NCBI GenBank assembly: GCA_002690045.1
Contig: NZDE01000013.1
Coordinates: forward strand, 248,001 to 312,000
DNA length: 64,000 nt
Direction: 5' to 3'
DNA from: Alphaproteobacteria bacterium
GTDB taxonomy: Bacteria; Pseudomonadota; Alphaproteobacteria; Micavibrionales; Micavibrionaceae
The translations under genes and the position numbers were made by a program. The first letter of the stretch is position 1. Each line of letters opens with the position of its first letter. Of this stretch, positions 61,362 to 64,000 are shown piece by piece. A model generated the notes under the pieces. That model saw only the letters and a program-made list of their open reading frames with translations, was not told where the DNA came from and did no database searches.

Positions 61362-62116
61362 TGCAGCTTCGTTATGTGCTAACTGTTCTTATAGTATGTT
61401 GTGTATTATCGCCTTCAATGGCTTTGGCGCAGCTTGGTTCTGGGCGCTTATTGTTGGCGTTAGCGGATGAGAATGTTGATATTACCACGAATTTTAGCGG
61501 GCGTGAGGTTGTTGTTTTTGGCGTTAATGAAACAGGCGGTGATTTGGCCGTAACGCTTACAGGGCCGCGTGCTTATACCATCATCCGTAAAAAGGGACAG
61601 GCGCTTGGTATTTGGGCAAATGTTAAGGCGGTGGGCTTTAGTAATGTGCCGCTTTATTATGATTATGCTTTAAGCCGGAATGAAAATTCTTTAGCAAATG
61701 CGGATATTCTGCGCCGTGATGGTCTTGGTGTGAATGCAATGAAATTTGAAGCGCGGGCCCGTTTGAATGATAGCGAAGCGCGCCCATTTCATGAGGCGCT
61801 TATTCGCCACAAACAACAAAAGGCTTATTTTTCTTACGCTGCAAAGTCGATTGATTATACGGGCGGGAAGCTGTTTAAGGTGGTGTTTAAACTGCCAGCG
61901 GATGTGCCGACAGGGGAATATACGGTGAAGGCCATGGCTTATAAAGGCGGTCAGCGCATCGCTGAGGAAAAAGCTTATCTACAAATTCATCAAGTGGGTT
62001 TTAGTGCGCAGCTCTATCGCTATGCGCAGGAACATGCATTTTTATATGGTTTAGGCGTTGTATTCTTCGCCGTGTTTTTTGGATATGGCGCACATGCGTT
62101 ATTATCAAGACGTTAG
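61358..62116 (+). CDS. TIGR02186-family transmembrane protein
   Basis: 252-residue protein with a signal peptide (about 1-23, cleavage after ALA) and a C-terminal membrane helix (FLYGLGVVFFAVFFGYGAHALL). Between them lies a beta-rich periplasmic domain: LALADENVDITTNFSGREVVVFGVNETGGDLAVTLTGP near 30-65. This matches the alphaproteobacterial TIGR02186 family, normally next to TauE/SafE. Its function is unknown; association with a sulfur-anion permease suggests an accessory role. It overlaps tauE by four bases. Confidence 0.82.
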   Translation: MMQLRYVLTVLIVCCVLSPSMALAQLGSGRLLLALADENVDITTNFSGREVVVFGVNETGGDLAVTLTGPRAYTIIRKKGQALGIWANVKAVGFSNVPLYYDYALSRNENSLANADILRRDGLGVNAMKFEARARLNDSEARPFHEALIRHKQQKAYFSYAAKSIDYTGGKLFKVVFKLPADVPTGEYTVKAMAYKGGQRIAEEKAYLQIHQVGFSAQLYRYAQEHAFLYGLGVVFFAVFFGYGAHALLSRR

Positions 62117-62128
62117 AGGAGTTCATCT

Positions 62129-62638
62129 ATGGACGAAAAAGACGAAGGTTACTTAGGCGATACAGAGGTCAAACATGCGCATAGCATATGTTTGATTGTA
62201 TCCGATAAAATTGAGCATTGTGAAAAGCTGCTTTATTATATTATGCGCTATGTGAAGAAAACGAGTGCAGGGATCGGTATTATCCACGTTTCTCAACTGG
62301 GCGAGTATCAACATTGGGCAAATGTCGAAGAGCAAATGCGTAACGAAATACGCGCGCAGGCTGAAGAAGAGGTCTATACCCTTGCAAACCGTTTGGCAGA
62401 ACATATTGATGTTAAGCCTGTATTTTATTTCCGCGAAGGAGATTGGGAAAGCGAAGTTGTGAAGGCAATCAAAGAAGATAGCGCGATTAGCGGCTTGTTT
62501 CTTGCTGGAAAAAGCGGTAGTAGGCGTTATGACGATTTGTTGAAATTCTTCGCTGGTAAAGGGATGGAGCAGTTAACTGTGCCCTTGACGATTGTGCCAG
62601 ATCATCTAGATTACCAAGATATAGACGAATTAATTTAA
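62129..62638 (+). CDS. Universal stress protein
   Basis: 169-residue UspA-fold protein. HSICLIVSDKIEHCEKLLYYIMRYVKK opens the fold, GIGIIHVSQ follows and LTVPLTIVPDHL closes it. The ATP-binding GxxG(9x)G(S/T) motif is not clear (GLFLAGKSGSRRYDDLL), so nucleotide binding is uncertain. Twelve bases after the TIGR02186 gene and 12 before nfuA, so all are probably one transcript. Confidence 0.82.
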   Translation: MDEKDEGYLGDTEVKHAHSICLIVSDKIEHCEKLLYYIMRYVKKTSAGIGIIHVSQLGEYQHWANVEEQMRNEIRAQAEEEVYTLANRLAEHIDVKPVFYFREGDWESEVVKAIKEDSAISGLFLAGKSGSRRYDDLLKFFAGKGMEQLTVPLTIVPDHLDYQDIDELI

Positions 62639-62650
62639 GGCAGCTTTTAT

Positions 62651-63211
62651 ATGTTTATCCAAACCGAACAAACCCCAAACCCAAATGCATTAAAATTCTT
62701 GCCTGGTCAGGATATTATTGACGGTGCGCCCGTTGATATAGCGGATAAAGACAGCGCCAAGCGTTTGTCACCATTCGCGGCGCGTTTGTTTGATGTGCAG
62801 GGCGTGGAAGGTGTATTCATCGCGCGGGATTATGTGTCGGTAACCAAAGGCGATGCCACAGAATGGATTAAGATTAAGCCGCTTATATTGGCGGTGATTA
62901 TGGATCATGTCGGCGGCGGTATGCCGATTTTGCATGAAAACCAAGCGGCGGCAAATGACGCCGCGCGCCGTGAGGAAATGGATGAAATATCACAGCAAAT
63001 TGATGAGCTGATTGATATGCGCATTCGTCCTGCCGTTGCAAATGATGGCGGCGATATTACGTTTTCTCATTTTGAGGATGGCATCGTTTACGTGCAGCTA
63101 CGCGGCGCATGTTCAGGCTGCCCGAGCGCAACCATTACGCTTAAATCCGGCATTGAAAATATGCTGAAGCATTATATTCCTGAAGTTGTCGAAGTCCGAC
63201 AAGTGGATTAA
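62651..63211 (+). CDS. Nfu-type iron-sulfur scaffold/carrier protein
   Basis: 186-residue protein with an Nfu N-terminal domain (MFIQTEQTPNPNALKFLPG to about residue 90) and a C-terminal NifU-like domain from about 115 with the cluster ligand motif CSGCPSATITLKSGIE near 155-170. The pair of cysteines (CxxC) is intact. It delivers [4Fe-4S] clusters to target proteins such as lipoyl synthase. Same domain order as eukaryotic NFU1. It ends one base before the convergent phaC. Confidence 0.9.
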   Translation: MFIQTEQTPNPNALKFLPGQDIIDGAPVDIADKDSAKRLSPFAARLFDVQGVEGVFIARDYVSVTKGDATEWIKIKPLILAVIMDHVGGGMPILHENQAAANDAARREEMDEISQQIDELIDMRIRPAVANDGGDITFSHFEDGIVYVQLRGACSGCPSATITLKSGIENMLKHYIPEVVEVRQVD

Positions 63212-64000
63212 TTACTCGCTTTTATCAATATCTTCGTAACGTAGTTTAACATAGCTGCCGGGTGCTTTTTCTATGCCTTTTTTGGGTTTGTAGGGCGCGG
63301 TCTGTTTGCCTGTGAATTTTGATATCCATGCGTGCCAGTGCGGCCACCAAGACCCTTCGTTATGCTCGGCGCCAATCATCCATTCTTCGGCGCTTTCTGG
63401 ACGTTTGTCGGACGACCAATAGCCGTATTTCTTTTTGTTTGGTGGATTTATAATGCCTGCAATATGGCCTGACCCTGACAAGGTGAATTTTGCCTTTTTC
63501 AGCTTCTTCGCGCCGTTATATGTGGCGATCCATGGGGCGATATGGTCATCCTTTGCAGAAATGAAATGGCATGGTGTGTCAAAGCTTGTGATGTCCAGTT
63601 TTTGTCCTTTGATGGTCAGCTTGTTTTTCTGGCAAAGGTCGTTTTGCACATACATGTTCTTTAAATATTCGTGGTAAAGTTCCGCGGGAATATTAGTTGG
63701 ATCATCATTCCAGTAAAGCAGGTCAAATGGAAATGGTTCTTTGCCGAGCATGTAGTTGTTGATGATAAATGACCAGATCATGTCGTTAGCGCGCAGCAGG
63801 GCGAATGTCTGGTGTAAGGCTTCGGCTTTAAGGAAGCCGCGTTCATTCATTGTATCGACGCCTTCATCCAATGTTTCGGGGGCAATAAAGACATTGAGGT
63901 CACCAGAATCGCGGAAATCAATTAATGTGGTGAAAAACGTCGCGGATTTAATGCGGCTTGTGTCTTTAAATTTTGCCTGCAACCACGATAAAGTAATGCT
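63212..64000 (-). CDS. phaC: Class I poly-hydroxyalkanoate synthase, C-terminal part (5' end outside window)
   Basis: The frame is open to the window edge; about 263 C-terminal residues are visible. TLSWLQAKFKDTSRIKSATFFTTLIDF matches the class I PhaC segment after the nucleophile, which itself must lie outside the window. The catalytic Asp is in FISAKDDHIAPW and the His in SGSGHIAGIINPP. EGSWWPHWHAW and PGSYVKLRYEDI close the protein, as in class I enzymes. It is a second, different synthase from the short one at 2866 and is the more likely PHB polymerase. Confidence 0.9.
   Translation of the reverse strand, partial: SITLSWLQAKFKDTSRIKSATFFTTLIDFRDSGDLNVFIAPETLDEGVDTMNERGFLKAEALHQTFALLRANDMIWSFIINNYMLGKEPFPFDLLYWNDDPTNIPAELYHEYLKNMYVQNDLCQKNKLTIKGQKLDITSFDTPCHFISAKDDHIAPWIATYNGAKKLKKAKFTLSGSGHIAGIINPPNKKKYGYWSSDKRPESAEEWMIGAEHNEGSWWPHWHAWISKFTGKQTAPYKPKKGIEKAPGSYVKLRYEDIDKSE

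Overview
The window is a gene-dense chromosomal segment from an alphaproteobacterium. Evidence is the conserved gene order (glyA-nrdR-ribE-ribB-ribH-nusB; DUF177-rpmF-plsX-fabH-ihfA-merR followed by tRNA-Pro), PhaR-controlled poly-3-hydroxybutyrate (PHB) genes, an LdtR-type MarR regulator, a CBP3-type cytochrome bc1 chaperone and the TIGR02186/TauE pair. Base composition looks moderate, slightly AT-rich by eye. MotA, MotB and FliL imply flagellar motility. I cannot name the family or genus.

Layout. 1-6.2 kb: the end of an AsmA-like gene, PHB genes phaB, phaA and a short PhaC-like synthase, divergent phaR, and an AmgK-like sugar kinase. 6.2-9 kb: three unrecognised minus-strand genes that look like one paralogous family. 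9-19 kb: metabolic genes (aspartate aminotransferase, fumC, pfkA, ilvD) mixed with small unknown genes and a palindromic repeat. 19-25 kb: a nitrilase-like protein, an L,D-transpeptidase and pyruvate phosphate dikinase. 25-32 kb: a Tat-exported M15/DUF882 peptidase, minor enzymes, recO and parC. 32.5-38.5 kb: a CbbX-like AAA+ protein, two unknown proteins with internal duplications behind a structured promoter/leader, motAB and ldtR. 38.5-50.5 kb: housekeeping blocks (rpiB to nusB; DUF177 to merR and tRNA-Pro). 50.2-54.6 kb: an accessory stretch beside tRNA-Pro. It holds a palindromic element, a guanidine exporter with a guanidine-III riboswitch, an EgtD-like methyltransferase coupled to an HTH regulator, a candidate small RNA, and a two-gene operon ending in an ADP-ribosyltransferase-like protein. 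54.7-64 kb: a peptidase, cutA, rplM-rpsI, an eight-CXXC zinc membrane protein, a gamma carbonic anhydrase, a TauE cluster, nfuA, and a class I PhaC running off the right edge.

How the genes fit together. PHB synthesis is nearly complete: PhaA condenses acetyl-CoA, PhaB reduces the product, and two different PhaC proteins could polymerise it, with PhaR as the likely repressor. PfkA and PPDK sit on the glycolytic/gluconeogenic axis. The riboflavin block lacks ribD, and its RibB carries a GTP cyclohydrolase II-like tail without the zinc cysteines. Cell-wall genes (Ldt, LdtR, DUF882 peptidase, AmgK-like kinase) are spread across the window.

The most interesting material is the lineage-specific layer: paralogous unknown proteins driven by near-consensus TTGACATA promoters, often with palindromes over the promoter, and the 50-55 kb accessory stretch. 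I saw no rRNA, CRISPR array, transposase or integrase, and no gene-free stretch longer than 300 bases.
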